Made by a program: the position numbers and the translations under genes | Notes under the pieces: model-generated | What the model was told of the DNA's origin: nothing | Database searches by the model: none | Seen by the model: the letters and a program-made list of their open reading frames with translations, nothing else | Shown here: positions 7,170 to 17,600 of the stretch, piece after piece | Layout of the letters: the number at the start of each line of letters is the position of its first letter | Position numbering within the stretch: the first letter of the stretch is position 1 | Origin: Mucilaginibacter terrae | GTDB taxonomy: Bacteria > Bacteroidota > Bacteroidia > Sphingobacteriales > Sphingobacteriaceae | Direction of reading: 5' to 3' | Assembly: GCF_031951985.1 (NCBI RefSeq) | Contig: NZ_JAVLVU010000001.1 | Coordinates: forward strand, 5,270,001 to 5,334,000 | Length of the DNA stretch: 64,000 nt

Positions 7170-8606
7170 TTATTGCCAGCCGCCGCCTAATGCCTGGTAA
7201 GCATTAATGCGGGCGTTTATTTGCTGTTTTTTAGTTTCTATTAGTTCAAATTTGGCTTCCAAAGCATCGCGTTGAGTCATGAGTACCTCCATGTAATCGG
7301 CCCGCGTAGATTTGAACAGGTCGTTGGAGATATTGATGGACTGCGACAGTTTTTGCACCTGCTGCGATTTCAGGTCGAAGCTTTTTTCGAGGTTGCCCAT
7401 TTTCGATAACTGGTTGGCTACCTCCATGTAGGCATTCAAAACAGTGCGCTCATAATTGTAAACTGCCTGTAATTGCCGGGCATTGGCCGTGCCGTAAACC
7501 GCCTTAATAGCATTACGGTTGATGAACGGCGCAATCAAATCGCCACCCACCGAATACAGTAACGATTGGGGCATGTTAAACAGAAACGACGGATTGAAGG
7601 CATTGTAACCGATAGATGCCGAAATACCCAACGAAGGGTAGAACTGAGCCCTGGCAACCGATACATCCAGTTTGGCAGCCGCTAAAGCTAATTCGGCCTG
7701 ACGAATATCAGGACGGTTAGCCAGCAACTGCGACGGTAAACCCGATTGAACTTCTACATTTTTTAAAGCTTCAAAGCTTTGCTTATCGCGCGAAATGGGT
7801 TGAGGATAACGGCCCAGCAAAAAGTTAATGCGGTTTTCGGTCTCCACAATTTGCTGCTGAATGTTGAACTGCAGGCTACGGGTACTTAACACCTGTGCTT
7901 CAAACCGGCGCACAGCCAGTTCGGTAACACGGGTAGCCTCTTTTTGTATGCGAACAATGCGTAAGGCGTTATTTTGTATATCAATGTTCTGCTTTACAAT
8001 ATCCAGCTGATTATCAAGCGCCAGAAGCTCGTAGTACGAGTCGGCAATTTCGGCGATCAGGTTGGTTACCATAAAGTTTTTACCTTCAATAGTAGCTAAG
8101 TACCGGGCAACTGCGGCCTTTTTACCGTTACGCAGTTTGTGCCAAATATCCAGCTCCCAGGTGGCATAAGCCGCTACCAGGTAGTTTGGCAGCGGGTCGG
8201 GCATTTCTTTACCGGGTTTAATTTCGGTAGTGGCTTCGCTGGCACCACGGCTGGTGTAGCGGCCTACTTTCTCTAAATCGGCACCGGCTTTAAGGCCAAT
8301 AAAAGGCAGGTATTCACCTCTGCGGGCTTTGATCTCGTTACGGTCGATCTCAATATCCTGCATGGTGATATTAAGCTCCTGGTTATTTTTAAGCGCCGTA
8401 TCAATCAGGCTGCTCAGGTGTTCATCGTTAAAAAACAGCTTCCAGTTAGTTTTGGCTGTATTAACGGTATCCTGTGTGCCCGATGCGTAGGTAGCAGGCG
8501 TGGCCTTGTTAGCCTCGCGCTGCGAAAACTTAGGAATTGAACAGGCCCCGTAAACAACCGACAGGCAGGCTACTGCAAATCCTCTATATATGGTCTTGTT
8601 ATTCAT
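7170..8606 (-). CDS. TolC/NodT-type outer membrane efflux lipoprotein
   Basis: A 478-aa protein with a lipoprotein signal peptide (lipobox V-Y-G-A-C near residue 22). Two outer-membrane-efflux repeats rich in long helices follow, and the end is A-L-G-G-G-W-Q. It is the outer-membrane channel of the RND pump encoded just upstream. Its ATG overlaps the pump stop codon in an ATGAATAA arrangement (8-base overlap), implying translational coupling. Drug specificity is not predictable. The operon order is adaptor (11864-12943), pump (8599-11839), channel. Confidence 0.92.
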   Translation of the reverse strand: MNNKTIYRGFAVACLSVVYGACSIPKFSQREANKATPATYASGTQDTVNTAKTNWKLFFNDEHLSSLIDTALKNNQELNITMQDIEIDRNEIKARRGEYLPFIGLKAGADLEKVGRYTSRGASEATTEIKPGKEMPDPLPNYLVAAYATWELDIWHKLRNGKKAAVARYLATIEGKNFMVTNLIAEIADSYYELLALDNQLDIVKQNIDIQNNALRIVRIQKEATRVTELAVRRFEAQVLSTRSLQFNIQQQIVETENRINFLLGRYPQPISRDKQSFEALKNVEVQSGLPSQLLANRPDIRQAELALAAAKLDVSVARAQFYPSLGISASIGYNAFNPSFLFNMPQSLLYSVGGDLIAPFINRNAIKAVYGTANARQLQAVYNYERTVLNAYMEVANQLSKMGNLEKSFDLKSQQVQKLSQSINISNDLFKSTRADYMEVLMTQRDALEAKFELIETKKQQINARINAYQALGGGWQ

Positions 8607-9570
8607 GAGGGGTTTCTGTGATAATTAATTTCTCTTCTTGCTTGGTCTTAAAAGGCCAGAATTTTCTTTTCTTCTTTTTCTTGTGGCCAAAATCTTCGGT
8701 TAATGGGTTGTGGTCTTCGTCCTGTATCAGCTTGCGGCCATCGGCCAGGGTACCAAAAATATAGTACAAGCCCGGCACAATAATTACCCCGAAAATGGTA
8801 CCGAACAACATACCGCCAGCCGATGCTGCACCAATGGTCCGGTTACCCAATGCACCCGGTCCGGTTGCAAACAGCAACGGAAGTAAACCCGCCACGAAAG
8901 CGAACGAGGTCATTAAAATTGGACGGAAACGAACTTTAGCACCCTCAATGGCAGCCTCCAGTACGGTTGAACCCTGCTGGTGTTTTTGTATGGCAAACTC
9001 AACGATCAGTACCGCGTTTTTACCTAATAAGCCAACCAGCATTACCAAACCTACCTGTGCATAAATATCATTGGCTAAGCCCATGAATTTTAACAGCATA
9101 AAGGCACCAAAAATACCGGCAGGTAATGAGAGTATTACCGCAAACGGTACAATGAAACTCTCATACTGGGCGGCAAGTACCATGTACACAAACAGGAGTA
9201 CAATGATGAAGATGTAGACTGCTTCGTTACCGCGGCCAACCTCATCTTTTGAGAGGCCTATCCAGTCAATATCGTAACCGCGTGGCAGGGTTTGTTTAGC
9301 TACGTCCTGTATAATTTTAATGGCCTCACCGCTGCTGTAACCTATGGCAGGGGCACCGTTAATGGCCGATGCCGTGTACATGTTAAAGCGGGTGATCTCG
9401 TTCAAACCTTGTTTCTTCTTGATTTTCATGAAGGCCGAATAAGGCACCATTTCATCGCGGTTGTTCTTTACGTAGAGTTTTAATAGATCCTCAGGTAAAG
9501 CGCGGTATTCGGGCGGCCGACTGCACGTACACTTTAAAGAAGTTACCAAAGCGAATAAAACCCTGCTCAT
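8599..9570 (-). CDS. RND (AcrB/HAE1) efflux pump, C-terminal part after frameshift
   Basis: The C-terminal third of the pump begun at 11839. The true continuation starts near 9515 with P-E-Y-R-A-L-P-E-D-L-L-K; residues encoded before that in this frame are out of register. It contains part of the second periplasmic porter region, the last five to six transmembrane helices (for example V-Y-I-F-I-I-V-L-L-F-V-Y-M-V-L-A-A-Q-Y-E-S-F), and a Lys-rich cytoplasmic tail that is longer than in E. coli AcrB. The stop overlaps the TolC start. Confidence 0.88.
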   Translation of the reverse strand: MSRVLFALVTSLKCTCSRPPEYRALPEDLLKLYVKNNRDEMVPYSAFMKIKKKQGLNEITRFNMYTASAINGAPAIGYSSGEAIKIIQDVAKQTLPRGYDIDWIGLSKDEVGRGNEAVYIFIIVLLFVYMVLAAQYESFIVPFAVILSLPAGIFGAFMLLKFMGLANDIYAQVGLVMLVGLLGKNAVLIVEFAIQKHQQGSTVLEAAIEGAKVRFRPILMTSFAFVAGLLPLLFATGPGALGNRTIGAASAGGMLFGTIFGVIIVPGLYYIFGTLADGRKLIQDEDHNPLTEDFGHKKKKKRKFWPFKTKQEEKLIITETPHE

Positions 9571-11839
9571 ATGTACTACCGATCAAAATAGAAAGGTTGT
9601 TCATGGCGGTGCTAATGTCAACGCCTTTTTGCATGGCCACTTTGTTATCTATCTGCAAATCGTATTGCGGATAGTTTGACGCGAAGAAGGTGAACAAACC
9701 GGTCAGCTCTTTACGTTTTTTAAGTGCGGTCATAAACTCCTCGTTCACTTTGCCAAAGGCAGCATAATCGCCCGAGTTGGTTTTATCTAACAAACGCAAC
9801 GAGAAACCGCCTGCCGCACCGTAACCCGGTACTGCCGGTGGTTCAAAAAACTCAATAGTAGCGCCGGGGATCACCTTGGCTTCTTTCTCCAGTTCTTCGA
9901 TGATCTCTTTTGCCGAATGCTTACGTTCCGACCAATCCTTTAAGTTGATCAAACAAGTACCAGCGTTCGAACCGCGGCCTTCGGTCAAGATCTCGTAACC
10001 GGCCAGTGCCGATACCGATGCCACACCATCAACATGGCTGGCTACTTTTTGCAGCTCGCGCGATATGTGGTTGGTACGCTCTAAAGTTGATCCCGGAGGG
10101 GTTTGAATGATGGCATATATTTGGCCCTGGTCTTCGTTAGGGATGAAACCGGTAGGTAACGAATTGGCCGTGAAATAAATACCGGCACAAAATACCAATA
10201 ATATGCCGAAAGTTACCGTACGGCGGTTAACAATTGCCTTGAGCAAACTGGTATACTTACCGGTTACGCGTTCAAATACGTTATTAAATCCGTCAAGTGC
10301 TTTGTCAACAATGGTTTTCTTTTTATGATGATCGTGTGGTTTTAAAATCATGGCACACAATACCGGGGTAAGCGTTAACGCCACAATACCCGATATTACA
10401 ATGGAGGTAGCCATGGTGATGGCAAACTGCCGGTAAAAAATACCTACCGGCCCTGTCATGAAGGTTACCGGCACAAATACAGCCGTCATTAAAAAGGTAA
10501 TGGCAATAATAGCCCCGCTAATCTCGTTCAATACCTGCTTAACCGCTTTAAACGGGGACAAGTGTTCCTCGGCCATCTTGGCGTGTACGGCCTCCACGAC
10601 CACGATGGCATCATCCACCACCACACCAATAGCCAGTACGAGTGCAAACAGGGTAATGAGGTTAATGGTTAACCCAAACAGCTGCATAAAGAAGAACGCA
10701 CCAATTAATGATACCGGTACCGCAATGGCCGGGATGAGGGTTGAGCGCCAATCGCCCAAAAAGATGAATACCACAAATGCTACCAGCACAAATGCCTCAA
10801 CCAGCGTGTGTATTACCTTTTCAATAGATGCATCCAGGAAGCTCGAAACGTCATAGCTGATCTGATAATCCATACCCGGAGGAAAGGAGGTTTTCTTGAT
10901 CTCTTCCAGTTTGGCTTTTACCTCTTTAATAACATCGCTTGCATTACTGCCGTAGGTTTGTTTTAAGGTTATAGCGGCCGATGGGTGGCCATCCATGTTA
11001 GAGTAGATGTCATAAAACTCACTACCCAGCTCTACATCGGCAATATCTTTCAGGTAAAGTATTTCGCCGTTTTTGTCGGCCTTAACAATTACGTTTTTAT
11101 ATTCTTCAGGCGTGTTGTAACGGCCTTTGTAGGTTAGTACATACTCCAATGATTGTGAGCGTTTACCGGTACTTTGGCCCAAACGACCAGGCGAACCAAT
11201 AATGCTCTGCTGAGCCAGTGATTTCATTACCTCCTCGGTTGATACGTTGTAGGCGCGCATACGATCGGGTTTTAGCCAAACACGCATGGCGTACTGGCGG
11301 CTACCCAATATTTTAGCACTACCCACACCTTTAAGGCGGCTTATCTCGTTCACAATATTTACACCCGCAAAGTTGTAGAGGAAGTTCTCGTTGGCCTTAG
11401 GGTCGGTACTGTACAAGTTAACGTACATGAGCATGTTAGGCGAGGTGTAGCTCACAATCAAACCCTCGCGCTGTACCAGTTCGGGCAGGCGGTTGGTAAT
11501 TTGCTCAATACGGTTTTTTACGTTTACTACGGCCTGGTTAGGGTCGGTACCTAAATCAAATACTACCTGTACGGTTGCCTCACCGGCGCTGGTAGCGTCG
11601 GATGTCATGTACTTCATGCCCGGAGCGCCGTTAATGGCTTTTTCCATTGGGATGAGTACCGAGTTTACCAGTACATCGGCGCTGGCACCAGGGTAGGCTA
11701 TATTAACCACCACCATGGGCGGTGCAATGGATGGGAACTGCGATATCGGTAGCGTCTCGATAGCCAGTGCCCCCATAAATACAATGACCAGCGACAGTAC
11801 GATGGCAAGCACCGGTCTTTGAATGAATTTATTAAACAT
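9491..11839 (-). CDS. RND (AcrB/HAE1) multidrug efflux pump, N-terminal part, frameshifted near 9515
   Basis: The first 775 or so residues of an AcrB-like proton-driven pump: first membrane helix (9-29), porter domains, then a helix bundle containing the proton-relay motif G-V-V-V-D-D-A-I-V-V-V-E. The frame is correct to Y-V-Q-S-A and then runs out of register to a stop at 9491. Adding or removing one base in the coding run GGCCGCCCG (plus strand 9511-9519) restores P-E-Y-R and joins it to 8599-9570, giving a full-length pump of about 1,055 residues. It lies 24 bases after the adaptor gene in one operon. Confidence 0.9.
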   Translation of the reverse strand: MFNKFIQRPVLAIVLSLVIVFMGALAIETLPISQFPSIAPPMVVVNIAYPGASADVLVNSVLIPMEKAINGAPGMKYMTSDATSAGEATVQVVFDLGTDPNQAVVNVKNRIEQITNRLPELVQREGLIVSYTSPNMLMYVNLYSTDPKANENFLYNFAGVNIVNEISRLKGVGSAKILGSRQYAMRVWLKPDRMRAYNVSTEEVMKSLAQQSIIGSPGRLGQSTGKRSQSLEYVLTYKGRYNTPEEYKNVIVKADKNGEILYLKDIADVELGSEFYDIYSNMDGHPSAAITLKQTYGSNASDVIKEVKAKLEEIKKTSFPPGMDYQISYDVSSFLDASIEKVIHTLVEAFVLVAFVVFIFLGDWRSTLIPAIAVPVSLIGAFFFMQLFGLTINLITLFALVLAIGVVVDDAIVVVEAVHAKMAEEHLSPFKAVKQVLNEISGAIIAITFLMTAVFVPVTFMTGPVGIFYRQFAITMATSIVISGIVALTLTPVLCAMILKPHDHHKKKTIVDKALDGFNNVFERVTGKYTSLLKAIVNRRTVTFGILLVFCAGIYFTANSLPTGFIPNEDQGQIYAIIQTPPGSTLERTNHISRELQKVASHVDGVASVSALAGYEILTEGRGSNAGTCLINLKDWSERKHSAKEIIEELEKEAKVIPGATIEFFEPPAVPGYGAAGGFSLRLLDKTNSGDYAAFGKVNEEFMTALKKRKELTGLFTFFASNYPQYDLQIDNKVAMQKGVDISTAMNNLSILIGSTYEQGFIRFGNFFKVYVQSAARIPRFT

Positions 11840-11863
11840 GTTAAAAGAAGTTTAGAGGGTTAA

Positions 11864-12943
11864 CTATTCGGCGTGTAACCTTAATTCGGGCAATACTTTT
11901 TTCATGTTTACATAGTTGTAAGCAATCTTGTCGTCGTTATTAACCTTGCGTAAACCCTCGAGCAGTATCTTGTCGTTAGGTGAGAGGCCCGAGCGTATCT
12001 CGTACAAATCGGCCATATCGGCACCTATGGTTATTTCGCGGGCGTGTACACGGTTGGCGTTGTCAACCACATAAACGTATTTCTTTTCCAGTACCTCAAA
12101 AGTGGCTTTTTGCGGAATGATAAGTGCACCTTTAAGCGGTACGGTCATTTCCACGTTGCCGGTTTCGCCGTGGCGCAAAAGGCCTTCGGGGTTAGGGAAA
12201 GTGGCCCTGAACGGAATGTTACCGGTTTCGTTATCAAAATCGGCCTCAATGGTTTCAACCACGCCGGGGTGTTTAAATATCTGGTGGTTGGCCATTAACA
12301 GGTTAACGGTTTGTTTCTTTTGATCACCCAGCATTTTGTAGTCCAGGTATTCGGCCTCGGGTACATTGTAGTAAACCCACATCTGGCTGTTATCGCTTAG
12401 GGTCGTAAGCAGGTCACCTTCATCAAGCAAACTACCTATACGTACCTGCAGGCGGTCAATGTAACCATCAAAAGGGGCTCTTATTTCGGTGAACTGGTAA
12501 TGCACGCTCATTAATGAGAGCTCGGCTTTGGCTTTGTTCAATTTAGCTTTAGCCATGGCTAACTCGTTAGGAGCCACAATGTTGCTGTCACGCAGCTTTT
12601 TGGTGTTTTGATATTCTATCTGGGTCAGATCCACCTCGGCTTTGGCCTTTTCAATTTCGGCACCATAAAGCTTAGGCATGATCTGGAAAAGCAGCTGACC
12701 CTTTTTTACATAGGCACCTTCGTCTACATAGCTTTTTTGCAGGTAACCACGTTCCTGGGCGCGTAGTTCAATGTGCCGTATGGAGCGCACCTGGCACACA
12801 TATTCATTTACAATGGACGTGTCCATTTTTAACGGACTGGTAACCAATAGCTTGGTTTCTTCTTCTTTTTGTTGTTCTTTTTGTTTACAGCTGGTATGGC
12901 ATAACATTATGCACAAACCTGTAACCACGAATAAATACTTCAT
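11864..12943 (-). CDS. Periplasmic adaptor (membrane fusion) lipoprotein of RND pump
   Basis: A 359-aa protein with a lipoprotein signal (lipobox C-H-T-S-C at about residue 19). The order is the HlyD/AcrA one: barrel-sandwich half (E-R-G-Y-L-Q-K-S-Y-V-D-E-G), an alpha hairpin rich in Lys, Glu and Ala (about 85-150), the second lipoyl half (A-P-F-D-G-Y-I-D), then beta-barrel and membrane-proximal domains. It links the inner-membrane pump to TolC. First gene of the operon; a local regulator gene is not seen, and the sequence upstream to 13109 is non-coding. Confidence 0.92.
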   Translation of the reverse strand: MKYLFVVTGLCIMLCHTSCKQKEQQKEEETKLLVTSPLKMDTSIVNEYVCQVRSIRHIELRAQERGYLQKSYVDEGAYVKKGQLLFQIMPKLYGAEIEKAKAEVDLTQIEYQNTKKLRDSNIVAPNELAMAKAKLNKAKAELSLMSVHYQFTEIRAPFDGYIDRLQVRIGSLLDEGDLLTTLSDNSQMWVYYNVPEAEYLDYKMLGDQKKQTVNLLMANHQIFKHPGVVETIEADFDNETGNIPFRATFPNPEGLLRHGETGNVEMTVPLKGALIIPQKATFEVLEKKYVYVVDNANRVHAREITIGADMADLYEIRSGLSPNDKILLEGLRKVNNDDKIAYNYVNMKKVLPELRLHAE

Positions 12944-13109
12944 GAATAGTTATTATATATTAACCGGAAAGGATTGATTGCTTTTTGAGCGGTAATGATT
13001 ATACAGGAATGCGCAAATTCCTGTTGAATAATCATCGTATCATGAATTCAATAGAAAACATGAAAAGGCGGACAAACAGAAAGTTTACCGCATAAAGAAG
13101 AATAAAATA

Positions 13110-13502
13110 TCAGATGCGGAATACGCTGATAGAGCGATATAGCTTATTGGAAGTAGTGTACCTGGGGAAACGGTTAAGATTATAGCCTGTTTTAAGGTAG
13201 TGGCCATTAATGGCAGCTACACGAGTGTAAAAGAAATGGCAAGCGAAGTTATCGCGCTCGGCAATTTTTTTGTGCGATGAAGACTCGTTGCTGTCGTCTT
13301 TAAACTCCTCATCGGGAAGATTATGATGATTTTTGTGTTTGTGACGACCGGTAAGTTTGGTAATATTTGAGCCGTTTGCCTTATCTTTTTTAAGAGAAGT
13401 TTGGGCAAAAATGTAGCTGTCCTGTAGCGAGTTAGCTGATAAGGCAAGGTCGCAAAACAGGATAAAACTAAGCGGCAGAAATATTCTAACTAACCATTTC
13501 AT
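13110..13502 (-). CDS. Exported protein of unknown function
   Basis: A 130-aa protein with a clear signal peptide (residues 1-22, K-W-L-V-R-I-F-L-P-L-S-F-I-L-F then A-L-S-A). The mature part is hydrophilic, with a His/Lys/Asp/Ser-rich middle (H-K-H-K-N-H-H around 53-60) and a Tyr/Arg-rich end. No family is recognised. It lies alone between the efflux operon and an SDR gene. The AT-rich 277 bases before its start likely carry its promoter. Confidence 0.6.
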   Translation of the reverse strand: MKWLVRIFLPLSFILFCDLALSANSLQDSYIFAQTSLKKDKANGSNITKLTGRHKHKNHHNLPDEEFKDDSNESSSHKKIAERDNFACHFFYTRVAAINGHYLKTGYNLNRFPRYTTSNKLYRSISVFRI

Positions 13503-13779
13503 TTTCCGGGATAAATATATGCAAAAAATTAAATTGAATAATATTTAACGTAAATGTTACAATTTTGGCATTTTTAAAGTAGATAATGTGAAATATTACT
13601 ATTTATCAGGATGTTAAAATTATATATAACATATGCTAATATAAACTAATACACATTCAGTGCAAATTACTTATTTGCAAACCGGTAAGTTTGATGTGTA
13701 ACTTGCAACCCTAAACGGCATATAAAGCGTGGTTATTGCATCTAATCTATCATTTAATCTATAAATCATTTGAAAATTC

Positions 13780-14544
13780 ATGTTCAGTTTAAAAAATAAA
13801 GCGGCAGTAATAACAGGCGGCGGCAGCGGAATTGGTAAAGCCATTTCCAAATTATTTGCCAAACAAGGTGCTATTGTACACATTATCGAACTTAATGCCG
13901 ATGCTGCCCAACAAACTATCAAAGAAATTAAAGCCGTAGGCGGCGAAGCATTTGCACACAGTGGCAATGTTACCGATCAGCAGCAAATTGTTAGTGTGTT
14001 TAACGAGATAAGCAAAATTGATATACTGGTTAACAACGCCGGCATAGCCCACGTAGGCAATGTTGAAAAAACTGCCGAGGCTGATTTTGAACGGGTATAC
14101 AGCGTAAATGTTAAAGGTGCCTATAATTGCTTTTATGCGGCCATCCCGATTATGAAAGCCAATGGCGGCGGGGCTATTGTAAGCATGGCTTCCATTGCAT
14201 CATCGGTTGGTATTGCTGATAGGTTTGCCTACAGTATGAGTAAAGGCGCCATACACGCCATGAGCATGTCAATTGCGCGCGATTATTTGCATGATAACAT
14301 CCGTAGCAACAGCATTTCGCCGGCACGGGTGCATACCCCGTTTGTGGATGGATTTATATCCAAAAACTACCCTGGTAAAGAAGAAGAAATGTTTGACAAG
14401 CTATCCAAAAGCCAACCCATAGGCCGTATGGCTAAGCCCGATGAAATTGCCACCCTGGCATTATACCTGTGTTCGGAAGAAGCCGGATTTATCACCGGAT
14501 CTGATTATGCGATTGATGGCGGGTTTATCAGGTTAAATAATTAA
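13780..14544 (+). CDS. SDR-family NAD-dependent oxidoreductase
   Basis: A 254-aa classical short-chain dehydrogenase. Cofactor motif T-G-G-G-S-G-I-G is at 12-19, N-N-A-G at 85-88, catalytic Ser at about 138, and Tyr151/Lys155 in the Y-S-M-S-K motif. An acidic residue at the end of the second strand (E37) favours NAD over NADP. The end (I-T-G-S-D-Y-A-I-D-G-G-F) is typical of the sugar/polyol dehydrogenase branch. Substrate unknown. It is monocistronic, closed by a terminator at 14563-14584. Confidence 0.88.
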   Translation: MFSLKNKAAVITGGGSGIGKAISKLFAKQGAIVHIIELNADAAQQTIKEIKAVGGEAFAHSGNVTDQQQIVSVFNEISKIDILVNNAGIAHVGNVEKTAEADFERVYSVNVKGAYNCFYAAIPIMKANGGGAIVSMASIASSVGIADRFAYSMSKGAIHAMSMSIARDYLHDNIRSNSISPARVHTPFVDGFISKNYPGKEEEMFDKLSKSQPIGRMAKPDEIATLALYLCSEEAGFITGSDYAIDGGFIRLNN

Positions 14545-14562
14545 TCGCCAGTTTAATTAATT

Positions 14563-14584
14563 AATGCTCTTTAGGGCATTTTTT
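14563..14584 (+). terminator. Rho-independent terminator after SDR gene
   Basis: AATGCTC pairs with GGGCATT (one T-G wobble) across a four-base loop, followed by six T. It lies 18 bases after the SDR stop. Confidence 0.7.
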
Positions 14585-14663
14585 CGGGCGTTAATTAATA
14601 AATAGTTAATTGTAAATATTCATATATCGCACTAAATATTCTGTTTATATTTAGTGTGATATT

Positions 14664-17600
14664 ATGAACACACCAACCTTATCATTTTGGCACTCAGCCA
14701 ATATCAAGAGATATTTATGTCTCGCTGTAATCTGTCTCTCTTTCTTTGCACCACAATTAGTTAAAGCTCAAAGCTGGCAAGCTGTAGGGGAAGATGAAAA
14801 CAACCAGCCTATTTTCTCTTCTACAGGGAATGTATCCATGGTCACAGGGCCTGATCATAAGCAATATCTTGCTTTTATTGATGGTTCGACAAACAAAGCA
14901 TCAGTACGTAGATATAATGGTACAAGCTGGGAGCAGGTAGGGCAAAGAATTATATCTGATTCGGTTATAACCAAAGTTAGTATTGCATTTGAAGGCAACA
15001 CGCCCTACTTAGCTTATGCCGGCAACGAACTTGGCGTAAAAAAATTTAACGGAAGTAATTGGGTTAGCGTGGGCAGTGAGGTTATAACCGGCGGTGCCTC
15101 TATGTTAGCGCTAAACGTAGTTAACCAAATTCCTTATATTCTTTATCGAAAAAACAACCGTGATATTGTTTTTAAAATGTTTGAAAACGGAGCTTTTGTA
15201 ACCATCTCTGCATCGGGTGTTATGCGTAATAGCAATTACTATAATCCTACTTATAATTCATTTGCCTTTGATGGAACAACTCCATATATAGCCTACAAAG
15301 ATGAAAGTAACTATTTTTCGTATGTGAAGAAGTTTAATGGTGCTGAATGGGTAGATGTTGGTTCTTTCAATGAGTTTGAGGCATCTGCTGTGATGCAGAT
15401 AAGCATAAATAAGGGAATACCATATATTGCATATCGAAGCAGTTCAAATAAAGCTACAGTAAAATATTTTAGCGGTAATAAATGGAATTTTTTGGGCGAA
15501 AGGGAGTTTACCGAGAATAGGGTAAGTACAATGGTACTTGGGTTTGATGATGATACTCCTTATTTATTAAGTCAGGGTGGATATTTGTCATACAAAGCAT
15601 TTATTTATAAGTATACTGGTGGCAGGTGGCAACAAATAGGTTCATCATTAAAGTCAGATGAGCAATCAGATGCGTCGGTTTTAGCACTTGCATTTGATAA
15701 CGGAACACCCTATACATTTTGCCAGGACGGAAGCGCTGGAGGAAATGTGGTGCGCAAATACAATGGCACCGATTGGGAGGTATTAGCAAGTAAGGGATTT
15801 TCATTGGGTTCTGCTATTATACTTGATGTAAAAACAGATAAAAATAACACTCCATATGTGCTTTATAATGATTACACCAATTCGTACAAATGTACATTAG
15901 TTAAATACAATGGTTCTGTATGGGAAGTTGTTGGGCAACCAGGTTTCACAACTGTTGGAAATGTAAATATAGCCACACTTGGGTTTTCTGCCGACAATTA
16001 TCCAATGGTTGTTTACAGAGGCTCGGGCACTACTGAAGAAAAAGTTTTTTTAAGTAAATTTAACGGTGCTACGTGGCTAAATGATAATACTTCGACTCTT
16101 ACATTACCATCCAATGCCTACTATTCTGTATTTTCCTTTGACGGAAGTACTCCATGTGTTTTATATCCAGATTCTTATGATAAGAAACTTACCCTTAAAA
16201 GGTTTAACGCATCGGCTTGGACTGTTTGGGGGGCAACGGCCTTTACAGATGCTTATGCTTCAGAAGCTGAACTCAAGATTCAAAATGGTATACCATACGT
16301 TGCATACCGGGATGAGTATGGCTTAAAGCTAACGGTGATGGCATTATTATGGAACCAGTGGTCGCGTTTGGGTAACGTTATGGAAACCCAAAGGGATGCC
16401 GATATGATAAGCTTGGCTGTGGGTACTGATGGTGTGGCCTACATATCAAGGGCTGGATGGCAGAACACAAAGCTATCGGTATTAAAGCTTGTTAATGGAA
16501 ATTGGACGCTGTTAGGCTCTGCGTTCAATTCAAGTTCGCCTACCAACAAGCCATCACTTTTTATATCATCGGCCAACCAGCCTGTTGTAAGTTTCAAAGA
16601 TGCCGGTGTAACTGGCCGTGCAAGCAGTTATCGATTTGACGGTGCCAACTGGCTTCCAATTGGTTCTCGTGGATATTCGGCCTACGAAACTATGCCTTAT
16701 ACTTTTGTTTATAACAATAAACTACATGCTGTATATGCTATAAACAAACTATATCACCAATTTTTTAACGGCGATTTTATTGAGAGCCGGCCTTCAACCG
16801 CAGCAAGCAATGTGAAAGTAAATACATTATCAGCTAATGAAGCTGGCATTAGCTGGAAAAACGGAAGCGGGGCCGCAAGAGCTGTTTTTGTATCAACTTA
16901 TGACTCGGGCACAATAACATTACCCGACGGAATTGAATATACCGCTAACGCTGAATATGGGATGGGCTCGAAGGCACAAAACAGTAGCTGGTATTGTGTA
17001 TATAACGGCACTGATACTACGGTGACTGTAAAAAAACTAAGCTTAGGTACACACTATAAAGTTGCAGTATTTGAATATAACGGGAGTGGAACCGAAATCA
17101 AGTACACCTCTCCTGTGCTGTCAATGACTAAAGATTTTACGACGCTGGCGAGGCCAATTACCATTGCCGAAGGACAATGGACTTGGGCAAGCGGAACGCA
17201 AGGATTCCATTCAAACGGTAGCCCGGGTTTAAAGGAGGTAAGCGCGCCTTCAAATGAACCCAAGGCCAGGTTTGGGGGTATGAACTGGAAAGATAAAAAT
17301 GGAGATTTCTGGATAATGGGTGGTTATGGTCTTTACGATTTTGGCCAACGTAACGATTTGTGGAAATATACCACCCAAACCGGTGAATGGGTATGGATGA
17401 GTGGCGAAGTGACTATAAATCCGGGTGCCTCGTATGGTACTAAAGGCGTGGCCGCCGCATCTAATGTGCCGGGTGGCAGGCAGGATGCTTTAACCTGGAC
17501 GGATGCTAACGGTGATTTGTGGCTTTTTGGTGGATTTGGGTTTACTACTCCCGATAAAATTGGCTACTTAAATGATCTTTGGAAATACAGCACTGCAACT

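Noticed and set aside
10458..10856. 132-residue plus-strand frame
   Set aside because: Antisense to the membrane helices of the RND pump; its Thr/Met-rich composition is that of a shadow frame.
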